A stretch of DNA of 62,908 nt from Bradyrhizobium campsiandrae (GCF_014529705.1 NZ_JAANIH010000052.1:1-62908); one strand, 5' to 3'. Shown: positions 52,216-61,475, counted from the stretch's first letter. Translations and numbers: made by a program. The notes: generated from the letters alone by a model not told the origin.

Positions 52216-53760
52216 TCAGCCTCTCCTTATCGTACGAGCAGTCGGAGAGGATATCGCCGCCTCGGATGGTGCGTTGCGGGAGCCGCTGCCGATGCAAGCC
52301 GCGATTCTCGCGAGCAGTGGCGCGGCATCCTCGATGCGCAGCCGCCCATAGCCGAACACCAGGCCCTGTCGCGTCGGTTGCTCGAGAAAATTCTGAGACA
52401 GGGGCTGAACGTGGATGCCGGCCTGTTTCAGGCTTGCGGCCGCCTCGCGGTCGCTCATCCGCACCCGCATTGCGTCGGTGAACTCCGCCACCAGATGCAA
52501 TCCCGTCACCGCCGCGGAGACGACCAGGTCATCCGGCATCCGCGCTGCGATCGCATCGATCAGCGCCTTTCGCCTGCTCGCATAGACCCGGCGCATCCCG
52601 CGCAGGTGCCGCAGCAAATGCCCTTCCCGCATGAACTCGGCCAGCGCGAGCTGGCCGATGCCGGAGGTGTGCACGTCGATCCGCGCGCGGCCCTTCGAAA
52701 ACCCTTCGATGAAATGCCTGTTGGCGACGATGTAGCCGAGCCGCAGGTTCGGCATCATGATCTTGGAGAAGGTGCCGAAATAGATCACCCGCCCCTCGCG
52801 ATCGAGCGAGCGCAAGGAGGCGATCATGCTGTCCTGATGCCTGAATTCCGAATTGTAGTCGTCCTCGATCACCCAGACGTCGTTCCTGTTGGCCCAGTCG
52901 AGCAGCTCGAGGCGCCGCTCCAGGCCCATGCTGACGCCGAGCGGATATTGGTGCGACGGCGTGACCACGATCAGCCGGGCGCCCGGCGCGCGCCGGATTC
53001 CTTCCGAGACGACCAGCCCCTTGTCGTCCACGGGAACAGGAACGAGCTTCGCGCCGGCGGCCGTCAGCGCCCAGCGGGCCTCGACGAAGCCCGGCTCCTC
53101 GACCCAGACCTCATCGCCGGGATCGAGGATCATCCGGCTGCAGAAATCCAGCGCGGCCGATGTGCCGGAGGTGACCACGACCTCTTCTGGTGAGCAGACG
53201 AGCCCGCGCACCGAGCCGAGGAAGTTCGCGATCTCGCTGCGCAGTCGCGGATGACCTTCGGCTGGAAGATCGAGGCACTCCTGCTCCCTCGGATTCTGCC
53301 AGGTCAGGCGCAGCAGGCGCGACCATTCCTTGAAGGGGAACGTCGAGATGTCGGGCGCGCCGGGTGCAAACACGGACGACCAATTGGTCTCGTAGTCCCG
53401 ACCGAGCAGCGATTGCCAGCGCTTCGACGCGTGGTAGGGCGCTCCCCCGGCCGACTCAACCGACGGCTCCGCATGCGATGTGGCGACGGCCGCCACCATG
53501 ACGCTGCCGCGTGGCGTCGATTCCAGATAGCCCTCGGCGTAGAGCAGATCCCACGCGGTCAGCACCACCGTGCGCGAGCAGCCCAATTCCCGCGCGATCT
53601 CGCGCGAGCCCAGGAATTGCGTTCCTGCCGGGAAGGTTCCGCACAGAATGCACCGGCGGATGTGAGCCGCGATCTGCAAATGCAGCGGCACGGCCGACGT
53701 CCGGTCGATATGCATTCCCGCAAGGGATAGGCGCTTGCCCGGGTGACGGCTCTTGTCCAT
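52216..53760 (-). CDS. MocR/PdxR-family regulator (GntR winged helix fused to aminotransferase domain)
   Basis: A 514-residue MocR-type protein. The winged helix (VPLHLQIAAHIRRCILCGTFPAGTQFLGSREIARELGCSRTVV) is followed by an aspartate-aminotransferase-like domain with TSGTSAALD, EDDYNSEFR and the PLP lysine in GTFSKIMMPNLRLGY. MocR proteins sense PLP or amino compounds. ATG 53760 is used; a second start at 53715 (HIDRTSAVPLHLQ) would give 499 residues. It stands upstream of, and on the same strand as, hyuA and is the natural candidate regulator of the hyu genes. Confidence 0.9.
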   Translation of the reverse strand: MDKSRHPGKRLSLAGMHIDRTSAVPLHLQIAAHIRRCILCGTFPAGTQFLGSREIARELGCSRTVVLTAWDLLYAEGYLESTPRGSVMVAAVATSHAEPSVESAGGAPYHASKRWQSLLGRDYETNWSSVFAPGAPDISTFPFKEWSRLLRLTWQNPREQECLDLPAEGHPRLRSEIANFLGSVRGLVCSPEEVVVTSGTSAALDFCSRMILDPGDEVWVEEPGFVEARWALTAAGAKLVPVPVDDKGLVVSEGIRRAPGARLIVVTPSHQYPLGVSMGLERRLELLDWANRNDVWVIEDDYNSEFRHQDSMIASLRSLDREGRVIYFGTFSKIMMPNLRLGYIVANRHFIEGFSKGRARIDVHTSGIGQLALAEFMREGHLLRHLRGMRRVYASRRKALIDAIAARMPDDLVVSAAVTGLHLVAEFTDAMRVRMSDREAAASLKQAGIHVQPLSQNFLEQPTRQGLVFGYGRLRIEDAAPLLARIAACIGSGSRNAPSEAAISSPTARTIRRG

Positions 53761-53877
53761 CGCGCAGTGGTGATTGTTGGAACGGCCGACGAGCGTCAGC
53801 CTCACCTCAGGATGGGCCAAGAGCGGGTAGAGGTCCAGCCTTGATGGGGCCCGGCCGCCCATCCTACTCGCGCAAGA

Positions 53878-54565
53878 TTGGCGGGTACCGCCAATTCCTG
53901 CCCCGAACAAGCCGCGACCGATGGGGGTGCTGTAGGGGCCGCTACCCTGGAGCAAGCTTGGCAACGCTACCTCGAAGCCCATTTGATCCGAAAGGGCCGT
54001 AGCGAGAAAACGATCAGCGGGTATCGCGATCACGTCGAGCGACTCTTTTCGGAATGGCTGAAGACCCTTTGCTTGACCTCGCGAATGATCCTGCTCGCGT
54101 CGCCAAAAAAGCATGATCAACTTTCTAAGGAGAACGGTCCTTACATCGCGAATGGCAGCATGCGGACGCTGCGGAGGCAGTAAGCGGGCGTTCGACATCC
54201 CGCTATCTCGGCAAATGATCCTGTGTCTCATTCGGGTGCTTCGTTTCGGAAGGCAAATGCAGCCGTCTCAGTCGCAAAAGTGGTTGTTCCCCGCTGAGAG
54301 CGCCTCAGGACACTTAGCGGAGACAAAGGAGGATCGAGAAGTTTTGTCAAAATGGGGCAATGACAAGCTGGTTGAAGACCACCTGCGCAGCCAACAGCAA
54401 GCTATCAGTACCGTCATGTTTTCTGCACTTGGTGATTCGCTAAAGGAAGATAAAGCTCTGATCAATTGGCTCGGTCCCGGGACTAGCCGAAGAGCCGTTA
54501 CCCAAGTCCGATTGGAGCCAAACACTCTGGACGAGAAGCAAGAACGAATTCGGCAGGCAGCATGA
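53878..54565 (+). pseudogene. Decayed tyrosine-recombinase (integrase) gene
   Basis: Pieces of one phage-type integrase in order. From about 53942 the core-binding domain is clear (TLEQAWQRYLEAHLIRKGRSEKTISGYRDHVERLFSEWL). A frameshift then moves the reading to DPLLDLANDPARVAKK, and a second shift in the A6 run near 54105 returns it to KKHDQLSKENGPYIANGSMRTLR. A large part of the catalytic domain is missing before GGSKRAFDIPLSRQMILCLIR, and another deletion joins SKWGND directly to KLVEDHLRSQQQAIS at the C-terminus. The catalytic arginine, histidine and tyrosine regions are gone. Base composition is lower in GC than neighbouring genes. A former mobile-element boundary. Confidence 0.75.
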
Positions 54566-54613
54566 CTTCGAGCCGGCCGCCTGAGGAGTGTATCGCGGTC
54601 CCGAATATTGTCC

Positions 54614-54717
54614 CCCGACCGGCTTCCAACATTGGGCCCTGGCTCACCGCTCCAATTCGAAATGGATCCAGGCGCTTGCTGCATTTCAGGCGGGGTCAAT
54701 GTTGGAAGCCGGTCGGG
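54614..54717. repeat. 104-bp element with perfect 21-bp terminal inverted repeats
   Basis: Bases 54614-54634 and 54697-54717 are perfect reverse complements (21 of 21), enclosing 62 bases. The structure resembles a miniature inverted-repeat element or the ends of a deleted insertion sequence. No clear target duplication is seen on the flanks. It lies in gene-free DNA between the integrase remnant and the lysR gene; 54566-54803 otherwise holds nothing recognisable. Confidence 0.55.
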
Positions 54718-54803
54718 AGGTCAAAAGCCGCACTGATCCACAGGCCAGGTGTTCGTACCTGAATGAAAAACGGGCTAACTCTTACGCTGTAAAAGGCGGA
54801 ATG

Positions 54804-55736
54804 TTAGTCCGAAGCTCTGTGCTTGCGCCCTATCTTCGAATACGACGGAGCGACTTCACGAAGCGTTTTGCAGAACATCCGCGCAGCATTGGGAAGCTCT
54901 CTTCCCTGTACTCTGACAATCCCGACCGATCGTTCGATCTTGCAGTCCGTAAGTGTGAGCGGCGTAACTCCGGTCGTGACAATCCGCGCAGAGACAAGAC
55001 GCGTTACGAAGCCAACTCCGAGCCCCGCCCGAACCATCGCAACGACACTGAGTGCACTCTGCGTCTGAATGCTTGGATGGAACTCGAGCCCGGCTGCGGC
55101 AAATACTCTTTTGAGGGTTCCCCATGCGGCGGACTCGGGTGGCATCGTCACCAGGGGCTCTCGGACGATGTCGGCCAAGCTAACCCCTTTCCGCAAGGCA
55201 AGTTTATGTCCGTTCGGTACGATCGGTATAAACGAGTCCTTCAGAAGCATTTCAAAGTGAAACTGCTCGGTCGTCCGATCAAACGGGATGACTGCAAAAT
55301 CGACAGCACCTTGCGAAAGCCGTTCGAGATCCCGTCCATAAAAATCATCCAGCAGAGCGATTTCGATCGCCGGCCAGCGCTTCTTGAACTTCGCGACGGC
55401 GTTAGGAAGGAAGCTTGCAGCGATCGATGGTGATGCCCCGATTCTCACGCGCCCTTTGCGCAAGCCTGCCTCATCATCGAACTCCTTCAGCAGTCCGCGT
55501 AGCTCTCCCATGGTTCGTTCCAGGCGGACGCGCAGGCGTTCACCGGAGTCAGAGATTGCGACGCGCCGGCTGGTGCGATGAAATAGCGTGACGCCAAGAA
55601 CCTCTTCGAGATGTCTAATGCGAGCCGATACCGCGGGTTGAGAAAGCCCCAGCGCTGCAGCGCCTCGGCTGAAACTCCCGGACTCAGCAACAGCAAAGAA
55701 CGCTTCCAGATCGCCAGGCGAGATATTGATCAGCAT
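54804..55736 (-). CDS. LysR-family transcriptional regulator
   Basis: A 310-residue LysR protein: helix-turn-helix LEAFFAVAESGSFSRGAAALGLSQPAVSARIRHLEEVLGVTLFHRT, then a two-lobed ligand domain beginning GRVRIGASPSIAASFLP. It is divergent to the MFS-amidohydrolase-Rieske operon and probably activates it with a pathway compound as ligand. The palindrome GATCTATAGATC touches its start codon. Confidence 0.92.
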   Translation of the reverse strand: MLINISPGDLEAFFAVAESGSFSRGAAALGLSQPAVSARIRHLEEVLGVTLFHRTSRRVAISDSGERLRVRLERTMGELRGLLKEFDDEAGLRKGRVRIGASPSIAASFLPNAVAKFKKRWPAIEIALLDDFYGRDLERLSQGAVDFAVIPFDRTTEQFHFEMLLKDSFIPIVPNGHKLALRKGVSLADIVREPLVTMPPESAAWGTLKRVFAAAGLEFHPSIQTQSALSVVAMVRAGLGVGFVTRLVSARIVTTGVTPLTLTDCKIERSVGIVRVQGRELPNAARMFCKTLREVAPSYSKIGRKHRASD

Positions 55737-55748
55737 GATCTATAGATC
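55737..55748. promoter_or_regulatory. Palindrome GATCTATAGATC at the lysR start
   Basis: A perfect 12-bp palindrome lies immediately upstream of the lysR ATG, in the 90-base region shared with the divergent MFS gene. LysR proteins commonly bind such sites in the shared promoter and regulate themselves (inference). Confidence 0.4.
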
Positions 55749-55826
55749 GATACAATAATACGATTTCCAGTTCAATGTGCGACATGCGACTAAAACGCAA
55801 CTTCAATAATAGTTGGCGAGGAAACC

Positions 55827-57224
55827 ATGAGCGGATCGATATCGATCGCTGGCGTCAATGCAGGCGCGAGGCTTGATCGGCTGCCGTTCTCTACCTTTCA
55901 CTGTCGCATCATCCTGCTGATCGGCACGGGAATGTTCCTGGACGCCTGCGACATCTACATGGCGCCGGGCATCCTTGGCGCACTGGTCAAGGCCGGGTGG
56001 TCCGACATGCAGACCAACGCCACATTCCTGTCGGCGACTTTTCTTGGGATGTTGCTTGGCACCTTCACCAGCGGAATTATTGGAGACCGCTACGGCCGTC
56101 GGTTCTCGTATCAGTTCAATCTTTTGCTCTTTGGTGGGGCGTCTTTTGCTGCGGCATTCGCGCCAAACATGCCGATGCTGATAGCGCTTCGCTTCCTGAT
56201 GGGCATCGGCATGGGTGCCGAAATTGTTATCGGCTATTCGACGTTGTCTGAGTTCATGCCCCGCGCGGTTCGCGGCCGTTCGGTCGCAGTACTTTCGGCC
56301 ATTACCAACACCGCCGTCGTCGCAGCCGGCTTTGGCGGGCTCTGGATCATCCCGGCCTTCGGTTGGCGCTACATGTTCGGAATTGTCGGCGTGGCCGCGC
56401 TGATCGTCTGGGTCATGCGCAAGAACATGCCGGAATCGCCGCGCTGGCTGGAATCACAAGGGCGCGCCAAGGACGCAGACGCTCTACTTTGTTCCATCGA
56501 AGCGGAGGTCGCAAAATCACGAGGCCTTCCGCCAATCGGGCAAACCACGGCGCCTGTCATCGATGCGGGTCGGTTCACCGAGCTGTTCGGCCCGTCACTG
56601 ATACGCTCGACGATTCTCGGAGCGATCATCGCCTTGGTTGGCAGCGTGTCCCTCTATGGCTTCCTGTCATGGGTGCCGACCTTTCTGGTCAAGCAGGGGC
56701 TATCGCTTAACTCATCGCTCTTAGTCACGGCCATTATGGGCCTCGGCGCTCCCCTGGGCGGAGTAGTCGCATCGCTCCTTGCCGATCGTGCTGGTCGTGC
56801 CCGGACGCTGATCGCCCTAACGCTGCTGGAAGCCGTGTTGGGAGTTGCCTATGTCTATACGCAAAGCCAGTTCGAACTCGTGGCCGTCGGCTTCGGGGTG
56901 ACCCTGTGCGCCTACGCGCTTGTCGCGTTGGGCTTTGGACTTTACATCCCGGAACTGTTTCCGACCCGCCTGCGCATACGCGGCGTATCCGTTGCCGCTG
57001 GAACAGGACGGCTTGCCGGCGCCGGAATTCAATTCGTCATCGTCGGCTTGTTCTCGCATTTTGGTATCGCCGCTGTTGCCGCCTTCCTCGTCACCGCTCT
57101 GCTCGTTCAGGTCGTCGCTATCATCGTTCTCGGGCGGGAAACCCAGAACCGGTCACTCGAAGACATCGAGCGTACCGCGCCGGAAGTGCAGGGCGCAGAA
57201 CTGAGGCAACAGCTACCGGCGTAA
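55827..57224 (+). CDS. Major facilitator superfamily transporter (aromatic acid/metabolite:H+ symporter type)
   Basis: A 465-residue MFS protein with about twelve hydrophobic segments and the MFS signature GDRYGRRFSYQ after helix 2, and a related LADRAGRARTL after helix 8. MGIGMGAEIVIGYSTLSEFMPRAVRGR is typical of AAHS/sugar-porter-like members. GAGGAAACC precedes ATG 55827. It is first gene of the LysR-linked operon and probably imports an organic acid or aromatic compound. Confidence 0.9.
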   Translation: MSGSISIAGVNAGARLDRLPFSTFHCRIILLIGTGMFLDACDIYMAPGILGALVKAGWSDMQTNATFLSATFLGMLLGTFTSGIIGDRYGRRFSYQFNLLLFGGASFAAAFAPNMPMLIALRFLMGIGMGAEIVIGYSTLSEFMPRAVRGRSVAVLSAITNTAVVAAGFGGLWIIPAFGWRYMFGIVGVAALIVWVMRKNMPESPRWLESQGRAKDADALLCSIEAEVAKSRGLPPIGQTTAPVIDAGRFTELFGPSLIRSTILGAIIALVGSVSLYGFLSWVPTFLVKQGLSLNSSLLVTAIMGLGAPLGGVVASLLADRAGRARTLIALTLLEAVLGVAYVYTQSQFELVAVGFGVTLCAYALVALGFGLYIPELFPTRLRIRGVSVAAGTGRLAGAGIQFVIVGLFSHFGIAAVAAFLVTALLVQVVAIIVLGRETQNRSLEDIERTAPEVQGAELRQQLPA

Positions 57225-57254
57225 GCAAAACAAATTCCCACAAGAGAGACCATC

Positions 57255-58388
57255 ATGAGCATTTCTTCGGAACTCGATCGCGGTGAGGCCAACACGATCG
57301 ATGCTAAAAGGCCCGACACGGGCATCATCGATTGCGATGTCCACCCCCTGCTGAAAAACGGCTTCCCGAGTCTCTATCCCTATATGCCGATGCCCTGGCG
57401 AGAGCGGTTCAAGCGCAAGCGTGCGGGACAGGCGGCAGCGGGATTGACGATGCGGTTCGCCCATCCCAATGGCTTCATTATACGCGAAGACGCACGGCCG
57501 CATGACGACGAACTCGCGGGAAGCGACCCAGCCTTCATGGTGACGGATCTGCTTGACGCCAACGACATGACCGCTTGTGCGCTCAATAGCCTGCAGACGG
57601 GTGCAATGTGCGCCATACTTGCGAGCGCCGACGAAAGCATCATCATCGCGAGTGCGGCGAACGACTACTTTATCCAAGAATGGCTTCCTGTGGACAAACG
57701 ACTGCGCTACGCAATCGTTGTCCCGTCACAGGACCCCAACGCGGCTGCTCACGAGATCCGTCGGGTCGGCAAGCACGCTCAGGTCTGTGCGGTTGCAGTG
57801 CCGCCGATTGCGATGGCGCTTGGCAATCGCTACTGGTGGCCCGTTTATGAAGCAGCGCAGGAGTTGGACCTTCCGGTGTTTCTGCATGTGACGGGCGCGG
57901 AAGGTATCTATGCTGGCGCGCCCATGCCTGCCGGCGGCCTGCCGGACACCTATATCGAACGTTATGTGACGCTGTCGCAGGCTGCCGAAGCCAACCTGAC
58001 CAGCCTGATCATGAACGGGGCATTCGAGCGGTTTCCTCGTTTGCGGGTGCTGTTCGTCGAATACGGCTTCGTGTGGCCGTTACCGGCGCTGCTTCGCATG
58101 GACCGCTTGTGGCGAGGACTGAGGCACGAGGTCCCCTGGGTCAGGAAATCGCCGATTGATTATGTCAATCAGCATGTCTGGTTTACGACCCAACCGATCG
58201 AGGAGCCGGGCGACCCACGCGACCTCGAAAAGATCGTCAAGATGATCGGCGTGGAAAACCTGTGTTTCAGTACCGATTATCCTCATTGGGATAATGACAT
58301 GCCGATGCAATCTCTCCGGATGCTGTCTCCCGCTGATCGTGAAAAGATCATGTGCCGCAATGCGCGCCACGTCCTGCGGCTATCTTGA
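57255..58388 (+). CDS. Amidohydrolase-family enzyme (Amidohydro_2, ACMSD/LigW-like)
   Basis: A 377-residue TIM-barrel metallo-enzyme. Metal motif DCDVHP near residue 26, histidine in VFLHVTG near 215 and the aspartate in FSTDYPHWDND near 345 are those of the amidohydrolase_2 family, which contains decarboxylases (aminocarboxymuconate-semialdehyde, 2,6-dihydroxybenzoate) and hydrolases. Without a substrate it cannot be assigned further. Lies 30 bases after the MFS gene and 12 before the Rieske gene. Confidence 0.85.
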   Translation: MSISSELDRGEANTIDAKRPDTGIIDCDVHPLLKNGFPSLYPYMPMPWRERFKRKRAGQAAAGLTMRFAHPNGFIIREDARPHDDELAGSDPAFMVTDLLDANDMTACALNSLQTGAMCAILASADESIIIASAANDYFIQEWLPVDKRLRYAIVVPSQDPNAAAHEIRRVGKHAQVCAVAVPPIAMALGNRYWWPVYEAAQELDLPVFLHVTGAEGIYAGAPMPAGGLPDTYIERYVTLSQAAEANLTSLIMNGAFERFPRLRVLFVEYGFVWPLPALLRMDRLWRGLRHEVPWVRKSPIDYVNQHVWFTTQPIEEPGDPRDLEKIVKMIGVENLCFSTDYPHWDNDMPMQSLRMLSPADREKIMCRNARHVLRLS

Positions 58389-58400
58389 GGAGGGCAAACA

Positions 58401-58820
58401 ATGTCAGCATCCGAAAGACAGGAGATCCTGGTCGGTGACGCAGCGGAGCTGGTCGATGGCAAGTTCAAGATTGTCCAGCAAGGCGCACTCAAGATCGGGG
58501 TGACGCGTCTGCGCGACGGAACCATCCGCGCGGTCCGCAACTGGTGCCCGCACAAGGGAGCTGCGATATGCAAGGGAATCATCGGAGGCACCTGGCCGCC
58601 GTCCGCACCGGGCGATCTCGTCTTTGATCGTGAGGGAGAAATTCTGGTCTGCCCTTGGCATGGTTTCGAATACGACCTTCGGACGGGCGACGAGCTGTAC
58701 CGCAAGGCGCCGACCCGGCTTCGTTTCTACGAAGTGGTCGAGCGCAACGCGAAGATCTTTCTTTTGGTAAGCGGACGCGCGCTGGAAGCGCCTGCCCTCA
58801 GCGAGCCGCCCGCCGCGTGA
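58401..58820 (+). CDS. Rieske [2Fe-2S] ferredoxin-like protein
   Basis: A 139-residue Rieske protein with cluster ligands in CPHKGAAICKG and CPWHGFEYDLRTG. GGAGGG precedes ATG 58401. In oxygenase systems a protein of this form carries electrons from a ferredoxin reductase to the oxygenase. The reductase is present at 59775-61016, but no oxygenase large subunit is found in the window. Confidence 0.88.
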   Translation: MSASERQEILVGDAAELVDGKFKIVQQGALKIGVTRLRDGTIRAVRNWCPHKGAAICKGIIGGTWPPSAPGDLVFDREGEILVCPWHGFEYDLRTGDELYRKAPTRLRFYEVVERNAKIFLLVSGRALEAPALSEPPAA

Positions 58821-58866
58821 TCACCAAGCTCCAATTTTTCAACGTGCAGCGGATAAGGAAATTGCC

Positions 58867-59748
58867 ATGACCTCTCAGGCAGATAAATTTGCGGGACTGC
58901 TCCGCGGTGGGGAGATGATCGTGGCGCCCGGCGCCTATGATTGCATCACGGCCCGCATGGTGGACCAAGCTGGGTACTCCGCCTGTTATATGACCGGGGC
59001 CGGCGTCGCTGCCGGTCTTGGATACCCCGACTTTGGGCTAGTCACTATGAGCGAGATGGCCGACACGGCGGGCCGGATGACCAACGTGCTCAACATTCCT
59101 CTAATCGCCGACGCCGACACAGGCTACGGCAACGAACTCAATGTCATTCGCACGGTTCGGGAATATGAGAGACGTGGCGTTGCGGCCATCCAGATCGAGG
59201 ATCAGACGTTTCCCAAGCGGTGTGGGCACCTGGATAGCAAAGAAGTGGTGGCGCTCGACGAATTCCTTCCCAAGATACGCGCGGCAGCGTCAGCCAAGAG
59301 CAATCCGAATTTTACGTTGATTGCGCGAACCGATGCCCGAGCCGTTATCGGCTTCGAGGAATCGGTGAAACGCGCGAACGCCGCACTCGAGGCTGGAGCC
59401 GATGTTGCCTTCATCGAGGCCCCGCAGACGATGGAAGAGGTGCGTGCGGTTCCGAACCTTGTGAAAGGACCATGCCTTCTCAATATGGTCTGGAAGGGTA
59501 AGACCCCGGAAGTGACGGTCGACGAAGCACGTGCAATGGGCTTTCGCATCATGATCTTTCCCGGCATGCTCTTCAAAGCCGTGATCGGCACTTGCGACAG
59601 CGTGCTCGCTGAGCTCACGACGCAGGGCCAGCATCCTGTCCCTGCGGGCGACATGAATATCAAGGCCGGATTTGCCCGCGTCGGCGCGAATGAATGGGAG
59701 CCGCTGCGCGATCGCTTTCGCGATCCTGCCCTGAAGCTCGTGGGCTGA
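58867..59748 (+). CDS. Isocitrate lyase / PEP mutase-family enzyme (PrpB-like)
   Basis: A 293-residue ICL/PEPM superfamily enzyme, with PGAYDCITARM, DADTGYGN (magnesium binding), and the lyase-type QIEDQTFPKRCGHLDSKEV, in which KRCGH carries the catalytic cysteine of lyases. The group includes methylisocitrate lyase, dimethylmalate lyase and oxaloacetate decarboxylase. It probably cleaves a C4-C7 acid formed by the amidohydrolase or by oxidation. Confidence 0.9.
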   Translation: MTSQADKFAGLLRGGEMIVAPGAYDCITARMVDQAGYSACYMTGAGVAAGLGYPDFGLVTMSEMADTAGRMTNVLNIPLIADADTGYGNELNVIRTVREYERRGVAAIQIEDQTFPKRCGHLDSKEVVALDEFLPKIRAAASAKSNPNFTLIARTDARAVIGFEESVKRANAALEAGADVAFIEAPQTMEEVRAVPNLVKGPCLLNMVWKGKTPEVTVDEARAMGFRIMIFPGMLFKAVIGTCDSVLAELTTQGQHPVPAGDMNIKAGFARVGANEWEPLRDRFRDPALKLVG

Positions 59749-59774
59749 TTTCGATCCATTCTTGCGGAAGTGCA

Positions 59775-61016
59775 ATGACCAAGCCTGTCGTCATAGTCGG
59801 CGCCGGCCACGCGGGGGTGCAGGCTGCTGCTGCGTTGCGCGAGGAGAAATATGCGGGACGCATTGTTCTGGTTGGCGATGAGTTACATGTTCCCTACCAC
59901 CGCCCGCCTCTTTCGAAAGCATATCTGAAGGGCGCCCTCGGGCGGGATTCGCTGGCGCTGCGCGGCGCCGCATATTACGGCAACCAAGGCATCGAAACGC
60001 TCTTTGGTGACCGGGTCATCAGCATCGACCGTGGAGCGAGGAAAGTTGAGCTCGCGTCAAATCGCGAACTCGAATACGAGCACCTCATTCTTGCCGTGGG
60101 CGCGCGAGCGAGGCCTGTGCCTTTCGCGGGCACAGATCTCGGTGGCGTCGTGACGCTTCGAAACCTTGATGATGCCGACATCCTTAAAAGAGAGCTTGAT
60201 GCGGCTAGACATGTGGTCGTGGTCGGAGCCGGTTTCATTGGCCTGGAGTTCGCGGCTACCGCTCGCGGGGCCGGCAAAGATGTCACGATCGTCGAGGTCG
60301 CACCGCGCGTGATGGGTCGTGCTGTGTCGCCGCAGACTTCCAATTTCTTCGCCGACGCGCACCGGGCGTTCGGGGCGGAACTGCGTCTGAATGTCGGCGT
60401 GGAGAAAATTGAGGGGAATGCCGGGCGCGCTCGAGCGGTACATCTAACAGATGGGTCCGTCCTTTCGGCAGATCTAGTGCTGCTTGGAACTGGGGTTGTC
60501 GCCGAGGATCGTCTGGCACGGGATTCGGGCTTGGTTTGTGAGGACGGCCTCGTCGTTAACGCGCGGTTGGTGACCTCCGATCCCGATATTTCTGCCATCG
60601 GCGATTGCAGCTTCCACCCGAACGTCTGGCAGGGTGGCGAGGTAAGGCTTGAATCTGTTCAGAATGCCACCGATCAGGCGCGCGTTGTCGCGAAACGACT
60701 TGCGGGACGCCCTGTCGATTATTCATCGCTGCCGTGGTTTTGGAGCGATCAGGGTGATCTTAAGCTGCAAATTGCGGGTTTGCTCGTGGATTCCGACAAA
60801 GTTGTCGTACGGGGCGAGATTGCACGCCGCGCATTTTCGGTCTTCTGCTTCTCGGGGGATCGCCTTCGGTGTGTTGAATCGGTCAACCGGGGAGGCGACC
60901 ATATGGCTGCTCGCAGAATTATTGGCGACAATATCGCGCTGTCACCGGCGGAGGCGCGTGATCCGTCGTTCGACTTAAAAGCCCACGCCACGCGGCACAT
61001 GCGAGAGCGCGCATAG
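59775..61016 (+). CDS. FAD-dependent ferredoxin reductase
   Basis: A 413-residue NAD(P)H:ferredoxin reductase of the rubredoxin/ferredoxin-reductase type. GAGHAGVQAAAALR binds FAD; LVGDELHVPYHRPPLSKAYL and the second nucleotide site GAGFIGLEFAATARGAGKDVTIVE are diagnostic, and the late SAIGDCSFHPN with SVQNATDQARVVAKRL is typical. GGAAG precedes ATG 59775. It passes electrons to the Rieske protein of this operon (inference). Confidence 0.92.
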   Translation: MTKPVVIVGAGHAGVQAAAALREEKYAGRIVLVGDELHVPYHRPPLSKAYLKGALGRDSLALRGAAYYGNQGIETLFGDRVISIDRGARKVELASNRELEYEHLILAVGARARPVPFAGTDLGGVVTLRNLDDADILKRELDAARHVVVVGAGFIGLEFAATARGAGKDVTIVEVAPRVMGRAVSPQTSNFFADAHRAFGAELRLNVGVEKIEGNAGRARAVHLTDGSVLSADLVLLGTGVVAEDRLARDSGLVCEDGLVVNARLVTSDPDISAIGDCSFHPNVWQGGEVRLESVQNATDQARVVAKRLAGRPVDYSSLPWFWSDQGDLKLQIAGLLVDSDKVVVRGEIARRAFSVFCFSGDRLRCVESVNRGGDHMAARRIIGDNIALSPAEARDPSFDLKAHATRHMRERA

Positions 61017-61273
61017 CTTAAGTCGGTCAAGCGCCCCGATAAGGGTGGGCTGCTCTTGATCGGCCCGCAACCGTTTGACGGCCGCCGAAACGATTCCGCT
61101 TCTGTAAGATGGCCTAACCGCATGGACGCGGCGGTCAGTATGCCGCCACTTCAACTGCACAGGTGGCGATGCCCGAGAGGAGGATCAGTCAGGCAAAAGG
61201 TCCCGGCGATACGCTGGGGATCAGCGCGATACCTGCAACTGCAGCAGAACCGTTGGGCGCGCTAAATGCCACT
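61017..61273. other. Gene-free interval downstream of the ferredoxin reductase
   Basis: 257 bases without a credible gene, repeat or RNA. Ends at the tRNA-Lys fragment. Confidence 0.4.
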
Positions 61274-61318
61274 TGGTGGGCGCACCAGGGCTCGAACCTG
61301 GGACCCGCTGATTAAGAG
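61274..61318 (-). other. 3' part of a tRNA-Lys(CTT): probable integration (att) site
   Basis: On the minus strand 45 bases read as a tRNA 3' half from the anticodon loop (CTCTTAATC) through CAGC stem, variable loop, T arm (CCAGGTTCGAGCCCTGG) and acceptor side to CCA. It matches a tRNA-Lys with anticodon CTT. The 5' half is absent: the sequence beyond the anticodon loop (61319 onwards) is unrelated and AT-rich. A copy from anticodon loop to CCA is just what tRNA-specific integrases leave at the far end of an integrated element. CCA points left, so the element side should be to the right (inference). Not a functional tRNA. Confidence 0.8.
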
Positions 61319-61475
61319 GCTGATCTCTTATAGTCAAACACAGATACTTAACTGTAAAAGACCGCCTCAACAGGGCTATATGGATCAATAGGTTACGGTT
61401 CTAGCCCGAAAATGCGACTCTAACCCGCAACCTTGCAGACTGCAAAATCCGCTTCGGCGGAACGTCGGTCGCTAT

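Noticed and set aside
54588..55433. A 281-codon plus-strand frame opposite the LysR gene
   Set aside because: The minus-strand frame is a textbook LysR protein; the plus frame shows no family features.
61274..61350. A functional tRNA gene
   Set aside because: Only the 3' half from the anticodon loop is present; D arm, 5' acceptor strand and 5' anticodon stem are missing.
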